Origin: Undaria pinnatifida
Taxonomy: Eukaryota; Sar; Phaeophyceae; Laminariales; Alariaceae
Assembly: GCA_012845835.1 (NCBI GenBank)
Contig: JABAKD010000027.1
Location: forward strand, 15,038,073-15,102,072
Reading direction: 5' to 3'
Length of the DNA stretch: 64,000 nt
Shown here: one piece after another, positions 25,501 to 40,500 of the stretch
Numbering within the stretch: the stretch's first letter is position 1
Layout: each line of letters starts with the position of its first letter
Position numbers and translations under genes: made by a program
Notes under the pieces: model-generated
The model's database searches: none
Told to the model about the DNA's origin: nothing
Seen by the model: the letters and a program-made list of their open reading frames with translations, nothing else

Positions 25501-28500
25501 CAATGTTTTGCGCGCTTCTCGCTTGTCTCGCTCAGCTTCCATCCACAGCAGTCAGTCGTGCGATGTGCACAATAGACCAAACGCTTCGAGGTGTGGCCAT
25601 GAAAAAAGAGTTGTGGGGACTAAATAAGAAGCCAATTTGGAAATGACGCCAACTTGGAAATAAATGTTTTCCCATATTATTTTTTCGTTCAAGCTCTGCG
25701 TATGCCAAGATCCAAGAATAGCTCGGGCGTATACCGCGCAAAATACAAAAATTTGAGCACTTCTCGCTTGTCTCGCTCAGCCCACGTACCCGATCCCGGC
25801 CAGGTGCGGGACGGATGCGGCAGGGCGAGGGGAGTTTGAGCCGCCCCCCGGAGACGGCGCTCGAACGAAGCTATTTGACCGAGAATTCCAGTTCCGAGAA
25901 TCGCATACTGAAGCCGAGACGGAAAAAACACCCTAACCGAATCTCCCCAAAAAAGGATTCTATATATTTATGTATGTATGATCAACTTTTCTGTTTGGAA
26001 GATCCCAGGAGGTGGGGCGGGACACGGAGAGTCGGGCATACGAGGGTAAAAAAAGGCCCTCTATTACGGTAGAACCAATCGTAATCGTTTAGACTCGCTT
26101 GGCTTGCAACAAGACCGACAGACCATCGATCAACCGGCCGACCCCCCAAAACAACACCCCCCCGCACCTCGTAAGGCCTGAGTTCGAGGTGCAGCGTTCG
26201 CGTGATGGTCAGGTCGCCCAGCTTGAACAGCATCACCCTCACGACGAGGAAGATGAGAATGATGTTCATGCCCGATATTAGGTTGGAGTGGATGATGTTG
26301 TCGCAGCCAGCCTCCTGGCCGACGGGGGCGTGAACCAAGCAGCCGTTCGCCTGTAGCGCGAGAAAAGGAAGGGGAAAAAAAGCGCGGAATCGAACACAAC
26401 AGGAAAAAAATAACAAATTTATGTGCATAGATGAGTAAATACGAAGGTAAAGAGGAGTGAAGAGGGTATGTGCACAGACAAGCAAATAAGTTCTAGCTAC
26501 AGCATACTCCTCCCATCCTTCAGTAGTTTTACTCGTTGTATACCGCAGGGGGGGGTAGAAGCAGAAGGGGGGGTGGTGGGGGAAGGAGACACGGGTGTGT
26601 GTGACGAAGCGAGGGTTGGGGGTGGAGCTGGGGTGCATGAAACAAAGCAACGAAACAAACCAGCAGCCAAGCAGTTGAGTGAAGAAGAGAAGCAGCCAAC
26701 AGCAAAAATATCAGCAAAAAAAATGTACGCGCATACATCATCACCGTCACCGTTATGAGCGTATAACACCACCACCACCACTGCCGTACCACACTATACC
26801 ACACCATACTTTACCGTACAACACAAAACCTTACCATACCATGCCGAGCTCTACAAGCGAGGAGTAAGTACATACGCCCACCTGGAATGCCAGGTAGAAC
26901 TCGACCGCCATCAGGAACGACCCTTCCCAGAAGAGCTTCACGCTCGTGTCCTCCTGTGGGGTCACACCAGGCAAACATGGGCGTACAAACAGAGAGAAAA
27001 CGGTTTCAACCAATCAAAATACACCCGAAAACCAAAATTTGAGGGGGAGGGGGGATAGGGTCAACTCTCAAAGCCCGCCACCGCCCCGACGTCCAGATTG
27101 GTGCGGAAGCCCATTATTTTTATCATACCAGGTAAAATGTAATATTTCCTCCTGACCGCGGTACTTGACTTTCAGCGTTGACCCTGACGCCTCCCCCGTC
27201 CCCCCCCAGGTTTCCGAGTTGGTGTGGCAACCCAATATATACGCGTATCATACCAGGTACCAATAAACTACGGCATCACCTCCTGTCCGCGGTACTTGGC
27301 TCTCAGCGAAATAAGCACGCGACCCCCCCCCACACCCCCCGCTCAGGCTTTCGGGTTGGTGGGGAAACCCGTCATCTATGTCAATGTCAATGCCACACAG
27401 AGTATAATATTACCTCTTGTCCGCGGTACTTCGCTCTGAGAGTGGTCAGCACTCGACGGTAGGCGAAGTACACCCACGGCCAGACGATCACCAGGATTAG
27501 CCCGTTGAAGATTACCTGTTCAGAGCAGGTAGGGAGAGGGAAAAGGCGAGATGTGAGGAGTCTTCCGCACCGACACCGTCAATGTAGACATCTGTATCAA
27601 CATCGTTATCGACATCAACATCGCTATTGATATCAGCATTGTCATCGATATTGAGATCGTTATCGATATTGACGTCGTTATTGGCACCGACACCGTTCTC
27701 GAAACTACCATCGGCATCCTTATCAAAAGTAACAATGTTATTAAGGCCGTCGAGATGAGTCGTTGTAGACACCGAAACTATCGTGAATTAAAACGTTTTC
27801 AACATCGACATCGTTTGGGATTTTTAATCCATGATCTTGTAGTACAACAAGAGTATACCACTGGTGAGACATACTGCCTGGAGAAGTTCGAGCAGCTAGG
27901 TAAGCCCACGTCGGAGGGCGAGGGATGGTGCCGAGTAAGCTGCGCGACTAAAGCAGCGAGTGATAGTAGCTGGCCAGCGCTCAAGCCAAAGGCCATGCTG
28001 TGTTATTTCTTCCACCCACCCACGCTTTATCTTTCGAAGGTGAGGGGACCGGGGATCTAACGCAATGTGATATCTTCATGATATTGATGTACATTAAATA
28101 CTACGTATCCGGAGTTCCCACGGCATCGCGTCGTGGGGGGAATCAGTCGTCGTACGTTGCGTGGGTTTTCGGTTGGAGCCTGTGGCTAGTGGTCAACGGA
28201 GGGAGGCATCGGGTGTAGGAGTAGATATCAGTTGGGTGCCGTGAAGGATGGATGCGGTCGACCGGTCAATCAGGAGAGCTTTCCCTCAAAGTCGCAGACA
28301 TGACAATAATCAAGCAATTAGAAAGATGTCAAACAAACGACATCATTGTCGGAAACGAAATCGCTATCAGTCGAAATGAGGCGTCACCGACACCGACATC
28401 ATCGTTAACGACATCGTTGTCGACATCGACAGCGTTGTTGACATCGACCTCGTTACCGATACCGACAACGTTATGGACGCCGATATTGTTATCGATACCG

Positions 28501-31500
28501 ACATCGTTAGCGACAAAAACTTCGCTATTGACATCAAAATTGATATCGATATTTACATCGTTATTGACATTGAGTCGTTGTCCAAACCGACATGGTTCTC
28601 GAACTTAACGACGACATCGTTATGTAAGCCGACTTCGCCATCAATTCGTCGAATTGAGACGTCGTCTACGCCGACATCATCGTTAAAGACATCGCTATCG
28701 ACAATAACATCGTTATCGACATCGTTACCAACACCGTTATCGACACCGGCATCGTTACCGACTGCTATCAACTCCGACATCGTTATCGAAACCGATATAT
28801 TTACCGAGGTTGACATATCTTATCAAACCGTTGAGACGAGAGGCGTCGTCGGCACCGACATAATCGTTAACGACATCGTATCGATATCGATATCGACGCC
28901 GCAATCAACATCAACATCGTTATCGACAACATCATTATCGAAATAAATATCGTCCTCGACAACGACTATGTAATCGAAACCGGCATCGCTATCAAAATCG
29001 TCGAGATGACGCATCGTCGACATCGACATCATCGTTAGCGACTTCGTAGCGATATTGACATCGCTATCGATGTCGGCGTAGTTATCGGCACCGACACTGT
29101 CCACCAAATTGACATCCGCAGCGTTGTCGAAGTCGGCACAATTATCGGGATCGAGTTCGATACAAAAAGCGTCGAGATGAGGCGTCGTCGACACCGACAT
29201 CATCAGTAACGACATTGTTATCGATATACGTCGTTATCGGCACGAACAGAAGCCGTTCAAGCAAATTACATGGGTACGCTGTCGATACCGACACCGTTGT
29301 CGAAACCTACACCGCTTTCACAATGGCCGAGACAAGACCTCGTCGACGCCGACACCGCATCGATATCAATATCAACATCGATATCGACATCCACATCGGT
29401 AAGGACTTCGAAATTGCTATAGATATGGGCACAAACTTGAAAAAAAACGATAGCCTAAGTTTATAATTCCCTGCAAATATCAGCTAGACTTCTCAGTGCT
29501 CGTTTTTCAGTAGATGCCCTGCACGGTAGCCAAATATCTGACTAGCAACACAGCAAGTTCCTGAGGCTGTTCACTCGAAGAGGTCTATACGTTTTATCCA
29601 ACACTGAATTCGATAAGAAATGACAGTGCAGCCCGATGAGCGATTCCATGGCCTACAGTAGGCATTCAACGTACAACAAGCTAGTTCTAAGGCGAGTCGC
29701 CGACCTATATCCTTAAAGAGGACACACACCCAGTAATACGCGCGATCGAAGTATCACACACAGCTTGCAAATATGAGTTTCGACGAAATCTTCGATCTTA
29801 CAGCTGGGGTGTATTTTAATATCAATAATACAAACGGTAGTCCAACGGTATTGGGTAGTTTCTGAGTTGAGGAGCCTCAATCGGAAGAGGCCAAGCAATG
29901 CTGGGAAACTCCTATCGTAGCGCGCGCACTTGCCTCCACGTGCTGTCCGTTTTTGATCCAGACGATGATGTCGGGAATCTCGCTCAAAGCGTGGAACCAA
30001 AAGTGGACGTTCATCATCTTAACAAAAACACAGAGAGAGCGGGCGGGCGGGGCGAGCACACACAGAAACGAACGGAACAGGGCGACAAAGTCATTGGAAG
30101 GAACGAACCAACAAAATCACGGAACGAACGTACCATATCATACATAATGCTATCAAAACGTAAAAAACACAGGCCGAATACTGCCGAAACCAGCTAATTC
30201 TGATGCAAATGTTGCCCGTATATCGCGAGGAGTTTACCTGGTTGCTGACTCGGTCTCTAGGGTCGCAGCCGAGGGTTAGCAGCCAGCTGACCGTCAGCGC
30301 GGATGTTGATAGAGGGGTGAAGATCTGCGCCCAGTGCCTGCCGAACAGCACATTACAAGACAGTGCAGCAGAACAGCAGTCAATAGGGCAGTACGACGCC
30401 CAAAACCGCCGTCTCACGGAATGCCCAAACATGAAGAAAATGCTGTCAGTAGTAGCGAGGGTCAGGCAGACCTGAACACGCACAGAATAAACCGACAAAA
30501 AGCAGTGCACAGAAGTGCAAAGCAAGCAGTTCATAACAGCACACAGCAGCACAGCAGTACACAGCAGTCCAGAGTAATACACAGTAGTAGACAGCAGTAC
30601 ACAGCAGTACACAGCAGTACACAGCACACAGCAGGGCACAGCAGTACAGTACACAGCGGTACTCATTACGAGCAGTACACAGCACGAGTAGTACAAAGTA
30701 GAACACAACAGTACTGAGTACTATTAATAGTACAGAGCAGATACAACAAGTACCTCGGGGAGGCGCAGCTCGTAAACAGTCGTTCCCCAGTGAGAGAACT
30801 TTCGACGTTCTCCCTGCGCAGGCAGCTTCAGAACAGTAGTACAGCAGTAGTAATGTCAATACTTCAAAGTAAAATAGTATCATGACGATAGAGGAGATGG
30901 TAATCGTTAGGGCTGTTCATTGACTGACTATACCTCGGTCGATCATAAGTCACCGACTAGTTTATTAATTGGATAGGTTTAACAACATTTCGAACTTAGT
31001 TGCGAGCGTTAGTTTGCGAAGCGATGCATCTTTGCATTTGACTGGAGGCGTTTGTGGCTCGACGTGTGGTGCGAATTAACAAAGACGTAAGTACGTTAGT
31101 TTACTTTGACTACGCCACCCAAACATGAACTAGCCGTAGCCGTGAAGTAAAAAACCCACAGTCCTAGCAACTGGGGGTTTCACTCCACCCTTTACGGATT
31201 CAACCACCATGTCACCGCGGCTACCGAGCCACCAACACACTTCTCCAGCCACGCCTCCACTCGCCAAAGAAATTGAGGCATCTCCTATTTTCTTGTATTC
31301 TATCGCATCTGTTTTAGTTGCTTTTTTTTTCTCCAGCTCCCTCCCTATTCGCAACTCAGATGACCCGGGGTCACGTAGCAGGCACCCCTCTCCCCTCCCC
31401 GCTACTGTGACATAATGGCACGCACGAACACTCAAGCTTGCCAATGCGAGCCACCATATATACACTGCTGTGACATTCCAGGTGTGGTACAATTGACACT

Positions 31501-34500
31501 CCCAAAAGCTACAGTACACGGCACCAAATCTCGAGATGGGCAGGAAGGGGGGGGCGTAGGAGGGGCGACTGTGTGTGCGTGGCGGGGGGGGGGGGCGCTG
31601 GGGCAGGCAGGCAAATGACAACCAGCAGTTGCCGTCGTCAAGTACAACGATAACGGTTCGTAAGGAAAGGCTTCCTGTCCCCGGCGAAACGTCACCTGTT
31701 TACAACGAAATATCAACTGCTCACAACGAAAGATCTCTTGTTCACGAGGAAAGGTCGCCTGTTCGCGATGAAAGGCCTCATTTTCCACGACAAAAAGGTC
31801 CCGGCCAAAGGCCACGTGTTCACGACAAAACGTTGTCTGTACACGACGAAAGGCCCGAAATATCACCTGTTCATGACGCAAGGTCACTTGATCACGGCAA
31901 AAGGTTACCTGTTCACAATGAAACGTCACCTCTTCACGACGAAAAGTTCCCCGCGTCACGACGAAAGGTCGTCTGTTGGCGATGAAAAATCAGGGTTTCA
32001 CGAAAAAGGTCACTTGCTCCCAAATTCACAAGAAAATATTACCTTTTGGCGACGAAAGGCCACATGTTCACGACGAATGATCACCCCTTCACAACGAAAG
32101 GTCACCCGTTCACAACGAAGGGCCCCTGCTTCAGAAGACAGGTCACCCGACGAAAAGCCACCTGCTCACGATGAAAGGTCGCCTTTTCACGACTAAGGTC
32201 ACCTGTTCACGAAAAAAAGCCATAGCTTCACCGCTAAAGGTCATCTGTTCGCGGCGAGAGGCCACCACTTCATGCTGAAAAGTCATCTGTTTACCGCAAA
32301 AAGTCCATAAATGTCAAGACAAAACGTCAAAGGCTACCTGTTCATGATGTAGTAGGCGGCGAGAGAGAGGAAGAGCTTGTAACCCACGGTGAACGTGAAC
32401 AGCATGAACCGCCAGAAGAACACGATCTCGCATAGGTACGTGTTAAAGAAGCTCAGAGGAGGAATGCGTCCGTGCATGCGGTAGTACTTCAGAAGAGGGT
32501 GCGTGTACTCCTGAGGTTGCACAAAAGTCCAAAAATGCAGCGTCGGTGGGGGCGGGGGCGGGGTGTACTCATTTCATGCATAGCCGTAGTCGTATGACCA
32601 TAGACCGTCGCATCGCAACAATGCCGGGACGGAGCACGTAGGGTTTTCATCGACCAGGCAGGCATTGCGTGCACCAAGGGCGAAACTAAGCGCCATCGTT
32701 GCAGCCCACCTCCACGGGGAGATATAAAACGCACCAAAACCAGAGGAAGGGGAGGGAGGGGCGGCGAAACCATTTGTAGACAAAAACCCTGCGAAGAAAA
32801 CTAAACTGATTGGACATTCCAGTGCGTACCCCGAGCATTCGAGGGCTAAGAGCTGCCAACTCGGCATGTCCCGCCACAAGAAAGGCCATGCATTTCCCAC
32901 TACAGGTAATAACGCTTGGTAGTTACGAGTGCATGCTTCGACTCGTCACGGGGCGCTCTTCAACCCGGGTGCCCACTGTATACGCACGCATTTGGGTGCT
33001 GTCCGTTTGTTTTGGGGCAGCCGCTAACAGCTAACGACAGTGTGAAAGCAGATTGGGAGACGATTACCCATTGTGGCACGGCGACGACATCGCAGCAACG
33101 CGGTGGCGCGGGTCGGTAACTTAAAACACTGCGGACTTGAGAGAGAAAAAGCGACGCGGGTCGGTAACTTAAAACACTGCGGACTTGAGAGAGAAAAAGC
33201 GACGACACGCGGGCTACGATAGAGGCGGCATAATTTTTGCGCTTTCTTGTTTTCTGAATGATGGCTCTCCTTAAGCCCAAAAAAAATCGGCGGAATTTTC
33301 CAGGGCTTTTTACGGGTCACACCCCGTCGAGTCAGGAGGTTCCCATAATCTCGCGGGTCGATAGGGTCCGGTCAGGAGTTAGTTAGGACTCTCACGAGTC
33401 GCAAAGTGTCGGAGAGGTGACCCGACCTGTGAAATGCCCTGGAATTTTCATTCTTGTTTAGCAAATATGCTCTGTTTGCGTGCCTACGAAGGGAAAAACT
33501 TTTTTTTCCATCGGGTTGCACTCTTCAGTTTTTCACCCAAAATCATTTTTGGGTTGGGGGGTACAGAGCTCCTGAAGTGGTTACGAGCCTCAGAAAGAAA
33601 ATGGTACACCTTAATATGGCGATGTCACCTCTAGCGTACTATTAGTAGCATGTGCCGCGATACAACAAAATACCATCATAGCATTAGCAATACAATCACA
33701 GCGCGAGTAATACCATCACGGCATTGGCAATACGATCACAGCACTGGCCATTCGTTGCCTGGCTGGGGGGTGATAACTTTAGAGCTCAGTCTACAAGGTG
33801 ATAAGCTGCACAACAGGAGAAAAGCATAATTGTGTGAACCAATACGACCTGCCGCACACTCGCTCTAGACTTCTCATTTTCTATTGGTCGCTCACGCGTC
33901 CTACGACAGATGTACCCCTTTTTGGCTACAGAGGGTATCCCGATTTAAGAGCCTCCAAGATAAGAGCACCCGAGATAAGAGCATTCGGGACAAAGAGCGG
34001 TCCGATCGGCATGTCCCGCCACACTACAAGCTATATATTTCCCACTACAGATAAGAGCAATGTGCAGTTAAAAGCACCTGAATCGGCTCGTCACGGGGGG
34101 CATCGGGGCACCCACAGCTGTAAAACATTTTCTGAATAACCGGGCCCCCGCCAGGCTCCTTAACGCCTTCATTACTAGAAACCCTTTTTGGGGACAAACT
34201 TACTTGAAGTTGGTATAGGGAGGGATTCCGGGGCTCTACAGGGGTTAACCCAACACCGCCCGAATGCCATTCTTTGTTTTGTAAAATTGGGAGTTGTATG
34301 CCTAGGCCATGGCATTGCTCATCGGGTGGTCAGACACACGCTGCGGCAGAGGTGCGCCAACCATTGTTGATCCTGGGTTAGGTCTACACTCACTATATAC
34401 ACAGATCCTGCACAACAGCTCATAGTGGCAGATACAGGATCTACTGTAGATAACCTCTCTAGATCGTCATCTGTGCGAGGTGCGAAAGCTATCAATAGTC

Positions 34501-37500
34501 ACTCACGTCAGGGTCGTCTTGAGCGTCTCCGGATGATGACACGTCTTCCACGGAGTCCTCGGGCTTGTCGTTTTCTCCTTCCCCTTCCGAGGTCTCCTGG
34601 AGAAACAAACAAAAGCGCAACCACGCACGCGATACGTATGCACCGTTCGCCGCAGATGGCACAAACAGATGAACACTAGAACCAAAATGTATATAAACAC
34701 TAAGGATGCGAGTTCACTTGACTGCAAGTCGCCAAGCAGTTAGTCATGAGTTGGACAGACATTTCAGGTAGCTGCATGCGGATTATTTTTGAGGATTCCT
34801 TCGTCTTTGCATCGGGTCGGCGCGCTTGTGTCTCGAAATGTGGTACGTACCAAGAAATAGTCACATAGTTGGCTTTATTTCCCGCCACCCGATGACTAAT
34901 AACAATTAGCCGTCAAGTACAGCCAGCTAGCTCGTAGCCCTACCCTGACAGCACCAAAAACGTACCGTAACGCGAAGACACCAACAACAAACCACAAATC
35001 TGCTTCCAGAGTAATGTTGACACTTGTGGTACCCCTTACAAACAGTAGTATCAACCGGGCGGGACGGGGGAGACGTCGCGATGAGAGCGCGGGAGTTGAG
35101 GAGGCCTTAGCCTGGGTTATGAGATGGCATGTGAAGCGAAAAGCAACCACTTTTTTTTTTTTTTTCAATCCACCGGCGGGTAAGGAAATATATAGCTTAA
35201 GCTCACCACACTTCCATGTGTTTACATACACGTCGTGTGTCGATTCAACTCAACTGCCTTCGCAATCCAGCTGGTTTTCTGGTGTGTCCTTCGGTTCCCA
35301 CCATAGCGATAGCGTGAGCTGTCCCTAGCAACCACTAATACTGGTGTTACGTCCATTTCGATGTACCTGATACGCTACACTACCGGTGTACCCAACGCCA
35401 CGTCATTACCTCGTACGGGGAAAGCATGCCCGTGCTGCGGTTGTTGGCGCTTGACCGGGGACGAATCGAACGTGCGCCCTCCTCCGAAGCGCCTCTGAAG
35501 AGAGAAGCCGTGGTCGACCTACGAAATATGTATACATTTTACAGTAGCAGTCACGAGCAGGACAATGAAAAAACAATTAAATACACCACTCTGTCCGCAA
35601 ATATGAGCAACTTTTGGACACTACATTGAAATAAAATGGTACCTACATTTCCGTACAGAGTCGCCCCGGTGGTCTAGAGGTTGCCCTCGCATACTACTGG
35701 CGTTGGTCCTTGAGTTCGATTCCCACCGTGGTGAGGTTTTGAATTTATTTGCAAAAATGCAAAAAAAGATCACCAACGAGGGAAGAAAATGTTGAACTGT
35801 TCTCGCGATAAAAATGAAGGCACGTGGTCACATTGCTCTCTATAGCGCACCACCGCCTTCCTCGGAGATCCATACTGTAACACTGTAAACAGTTTTTTGC
35901 TGCTACTAACAGCTCCATCTACCGCCGGTACGTGACACCTATCCCCCCTCTTGGCGAGACCAATTCCAGCGTTGACAAGCACGCTCGAGGGGTGACAATA
36001 TCAATATCCAGAACGCTCGCCAAAAGCGCAGGTGGCTGTCGAGAAGCTTAGCAGTACCATCGCCACAGCGTTCCGACAGCGCTTCACCCGTGGTGCATTT
36101 AGACGGTTACGACTACTACAGCCACGTGTGCGTACAGGAAGGTAGTGCGTGTTCAAAAGGGAGTACACGCCGGGCAGGAGGATGGATCGGGAGAGATTGA
36201 TAGTATGCGGTGCAGTGTGTCAGCTTTTGCGCTCATAATGAATTATGCACCGCACAATCTCTGAAGGAAACTTGACCGTTTTAGCAACGCACTCCCGACA
36301 CGGGGGATAAAACACTAGGGGTTAGAATAGGGCACAAAACACTTGGAGTTAGACTAGAAGGATATTTCGGAGTTGGAAACCGGTGAAGAAAAAAAAACAA
36401 AATCCCTCACCTCCGCTCGCCAAAGCCGAGGCGTTTCTTGTCCCCGCCATCCTCCGCCAATTCCCCGTGCAAGCTTCCGCTCCGCTCCATCCAGTTACCC
36501 TTTTGTAACCAAGCAAAAAAAAAGAAAAACGAACCGCGTCAACATACCAAGCAAATAAACCAAAAACCGTAGGCTAACTCTCCGTTACCTTCCGCTCCGC
36601 TCCCTCCAGTCACCCTTTTGTAACCAAGGAAAACAAACCAAAACCGAACCGCGACAACACACAAAGCAAATAAACAAAACCAATAGACTAACTGTTTGTG
36701 CCGGAGACACGAGAAATATCGGGAGATAACCGCAGCTTAGGGCTGTCAAGGACAGCGGTCTAGGCTTACCACACGAGTTCTAATGTGTCGATCTCCTAAA
36801 GGCGTGACTAATGACGCCCAAAACTGTCGTCTCCTGGAATCTTTGCACACCAAGACGAAAAAATATACCAGGTACCTGGTAATGAGAAATGGAAAAGACA
36901 AATTATGCGAAAATTCCAACTGCACCCACCGTTCGGGGACAAATGTACTTGGAAATAGTGTGCCACGGTAGAGGTACACTTTTTTTTTTCTGGAGCTCTT
37001 CGGTTGAGGAGTTCTGGACCTTATAACCAAAAACGACGTTGAGAACCCAAAAACGATTACGAGCGAACTGAAAGCGAAGTTCGATGCACAAACCCGTGGC
37101 TCTAATGCAAAAACAAGAACAGCCATTCCGACGATCTAGGGCTGAGAAGCCAGCCCCGTCGTCCAGGAAACGTTTTGGCCAAAAAGAGGTATACCGCATA
37201 CCTCCATCATGGCACGCACTCTAAAATAGTAGGACACTAGAACCGTATTAATCGTATTGAACGGCATGAACTGCACGGATGTCATTTAATTAGCGCGAAT
37301 TGCACAAATTTAGTATGCAAGCAACGGCACAGGCTTGAAAGAAAAGTGAGACATTCAAGGGCTGTGCGGGTACCTGGTGGGAAAAAGCGATAGTAGGGTC
37401 GCGAGGCGATGGCCCCGAGCCTTCTGGACGCGCGCCGGAGGGCAAGCTGACAGGCCGCCCCGTGTCCCTCAGCATTCTGGACAAGTTGAACGCGAAGGGC

Positions 37501-40500
37501 AAAGGAGAGGTTGTTCTTGGGGAAGGGAGGGGTATCTCTCAGCATATTATCTATATCCGAAAGGGAGGCGTGGTCAATGGTCAAATTACTAGAGCAGACG
37601 ACAAATGAGTACCCCCCCTCCCCAAAGGCCTCTACGCCAACAGGGCCTTCCGACTTCCCACCTTCCCAGCGGACCCCTGTCCCTCGACAGGGGTCCAAGT
37701 GACAGCCTCCTGCGGTCGTTCTCCGTAAACGCGCCATCCGGAGCCACCTTCAACAAGGCGTGGCGCAACGCACGGCGGAGCGACACACATCCCGAACACA
37801 CGGCACGGTAAGGACAGCCGAAAGACGGAGGGAAGGAAGAAGGGAAGGAAGGAGGGAGAGGCAACGCACGGCACGTTTGCGTCAAGGGACTCTGGTCGGC
37901 ACCGAGTCTGCACCGCACTAGTAAAATAGCCTACACATTGTTGCTGTCATCGCTCATTTTCACAATCTAGACCGTGGTCACGAGAAAGGAGGCATAATAC
38001 GTAACAAACCCACAAGAAACTCAGTCGAGCTTCCAGGATAATCAACAGGTTCCACGCCTTACCTAGTATAGCACAACACACGAAAAAGACACACATGTCG
38101 CATGCGACACATATGCACGTACAACCAGGTGTGATACACAATCGGACGTTGGTGGAAGAGTCACCTCGAGGGACTCAATCTGCAGCGTGGGGTCGGGAAT
38201 GACGGTGCTCAGGTACATGATGGCCGGCGTGTGCTCCTGCAAACGAAGCACCACAACGTCAGCGCAGGAACGTCAGCAGTAGAGAAGCAAGCACCGGAAG
38301 GGAGGAATAGAGAGATAGGTGTCACAAACGACGGCATAACTCAGGATTTGACTACGAGAAGCAAGCACCAAGCACGGAATTGACAAGAGGGAGATATGTC
38401 ATAAACGACGACAAAACGAAGCACACCAACGTCAGCACAGCAACATCAGCAGCCGAGAAGCAAGCATGAAGCAAGAGAGAGGGAAGCTTGAGCCACACGA
38501 CGACATAAGGGTCATTAAAACAACGCACTCGACACAATGCAAGTGCTTCAAAACGAACCATCAAGCAGCAAACAATCAATTGATCACTCAGCAGCAACAA
38601 CACACACAGTTCATCATATAAATAAATCAGAAGTAAAGTACTATCAGCATAGCTCAACCCCCTTTAAGAGCCCCATTATATATCTCTATACAATTTTCAA
38701 ATTATCCCTCAAAGCGGGTTTTCAGTTGTACAAGCGTTAAGCTCACCAACCACTCTTCCCCAGCAAATACATCGGACGACAAACAATACTAAACCGAGAG
38801 CCCAATATTGGTAACACGGCAGACAAAACACACGAGCTCAAACACAGCGAACAAGCAATTAGCACAAACGCAGTTACACACACATTCAAAAGTTATGTCG
38901 GGCTACGAATAAGGTTAACCCTTTTAGCACCACGCTCCCGACATGGAAAGAAAACACTTGGAGTTAGACTACAAAATTTCAGGAGTTGATAATGGGTTAA
39001 TGTAAGGCCTCCTCTCACCCTCGGTGCGGCGTTGATGATGGTCACGATGGACAGGAACCAGCATACAAAGATCACCAGGTCAGCCATCAGCTCCGACGTG
39101 TTATTCCTTCAAAAAAAAAGGGAAAAAAAGAAGAACATTTTAAGCGCACGAACAAAAAAGCAGCCATCAATCACTTCAAAACAATGTCGAAAATGATCAA
39201 ACACAAAAAACCAAACAACAAAATAAAACCAAGTTTTCCATTATTAAAAAGGAAGATGGAAAGATGACGTGACGTTGCATGCTTCAGCCCACCCCATTCC
39301 ACCCCTCGCCCCCCACCCCTGCCCCCACCCCTGCTCCCACCCCCATCCCTGCCGGGCCATATCCCCTCGGCTCCCATCCGGAAAAGAGGGGAGGCAGAAG
39401 GAGGCGGGGGATTTTAGATAATCCACCCTCACGTGTACGGGATGCCCATCGCAGCGTACTCGTAGAGGGAGTACACGGTGGACAGGAAGGAGAAGACGAC
39501 AGCGTAGCTCTGGTGGTGTCGAAGACGAAACAGCATAACCTGGGGCAAGTCACGTCACGTCACGCCACGTCAGACAACGTCGCGCCATGTCAAGGCAAGT
39601 GGCGTTACGAAAGGCCACGTTACATTATATCACGTCAAGTCATGGCAAGTCACATAACGTCACGTCAAGGGAAGGAGGACAAAACGGCGTAGCTCTGGTG
39701 GTCCCAATGACGGAACAGCATAACCTGCCTCGCGTGTTACGGCAAGTCACGCCCGGTCGCGACACGTCAGGTTAGGTTCGAGCAGTTACGGTTGCGGCAA
39801 GTCACATCATGTCACGTCAAGTCAAGTGAGGACAAGTCACGTCAGGTCACGGAAAGCCAAGTCAACACGCGCTATGTCCCGTCACGACAAATCACGGCAT
39901 GTCCCCATGTCCCGTTACGACAATCCACACCACGTCCAGTCACGACAAGTCGTGTTGTACCACTTGCTACCATGTAAATTCGCGTCATGTCGCGAAATAA
40001 CTCGTCATGACGCGTCCTGTCCCGTCACAAAAAGTCCCGTCATGTCGCGACAACTCACGTCATACCACTTCACGTCCAGTCACGAAAAGTGATGTTACAA
40101 ACATAGTTACAAATATCTCGGCAAGTAATTCGTCTCGGGATCACTTCGTTAAAAGGCCCTGCTTCAGCGCTCCCACACGGAACACGCCTGCCTAAACCCT
40201 CTTGCAGGGGAGCCTTGCCGGCGGCTTTCTTCGCGCTCCTTGCTTTTTTCGCCTTCTTCGGGACCGCGCCTACACTAACTTCAAGAAAAAATCTCCAGCA
40301 CTGCTTCAAGACAAATATTTCTACACAAATTTCAAGATATCTTTCTCCACACCAAAATTAAGTTTGTTTTCCCAGGGTAGAAAAAAAAAACGGGTCTTCA
40401 AAACTCGACTCAGGACAAAAAAATAGTCAAAACTGAGCAAAAAGCCGTTCCCACACAAAATTCAACATGAAAAATGCCAATGCCTATAAACAAAATCAAG

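Noticed and set aside
28252-29466. Several open frames of 80-157 codons
   Set aside because: Translation products of the GACATC-type repeat; they occur on both strands with repetitive Ile/Thr/Asp/Ser composition.
39540-40100. Possible CRISPR-like array of short direct repeats
   Set aside because: Units are 5-10 bp and contiguous with no spacers, in a eukaryotic intron: ordinary simple repeats.
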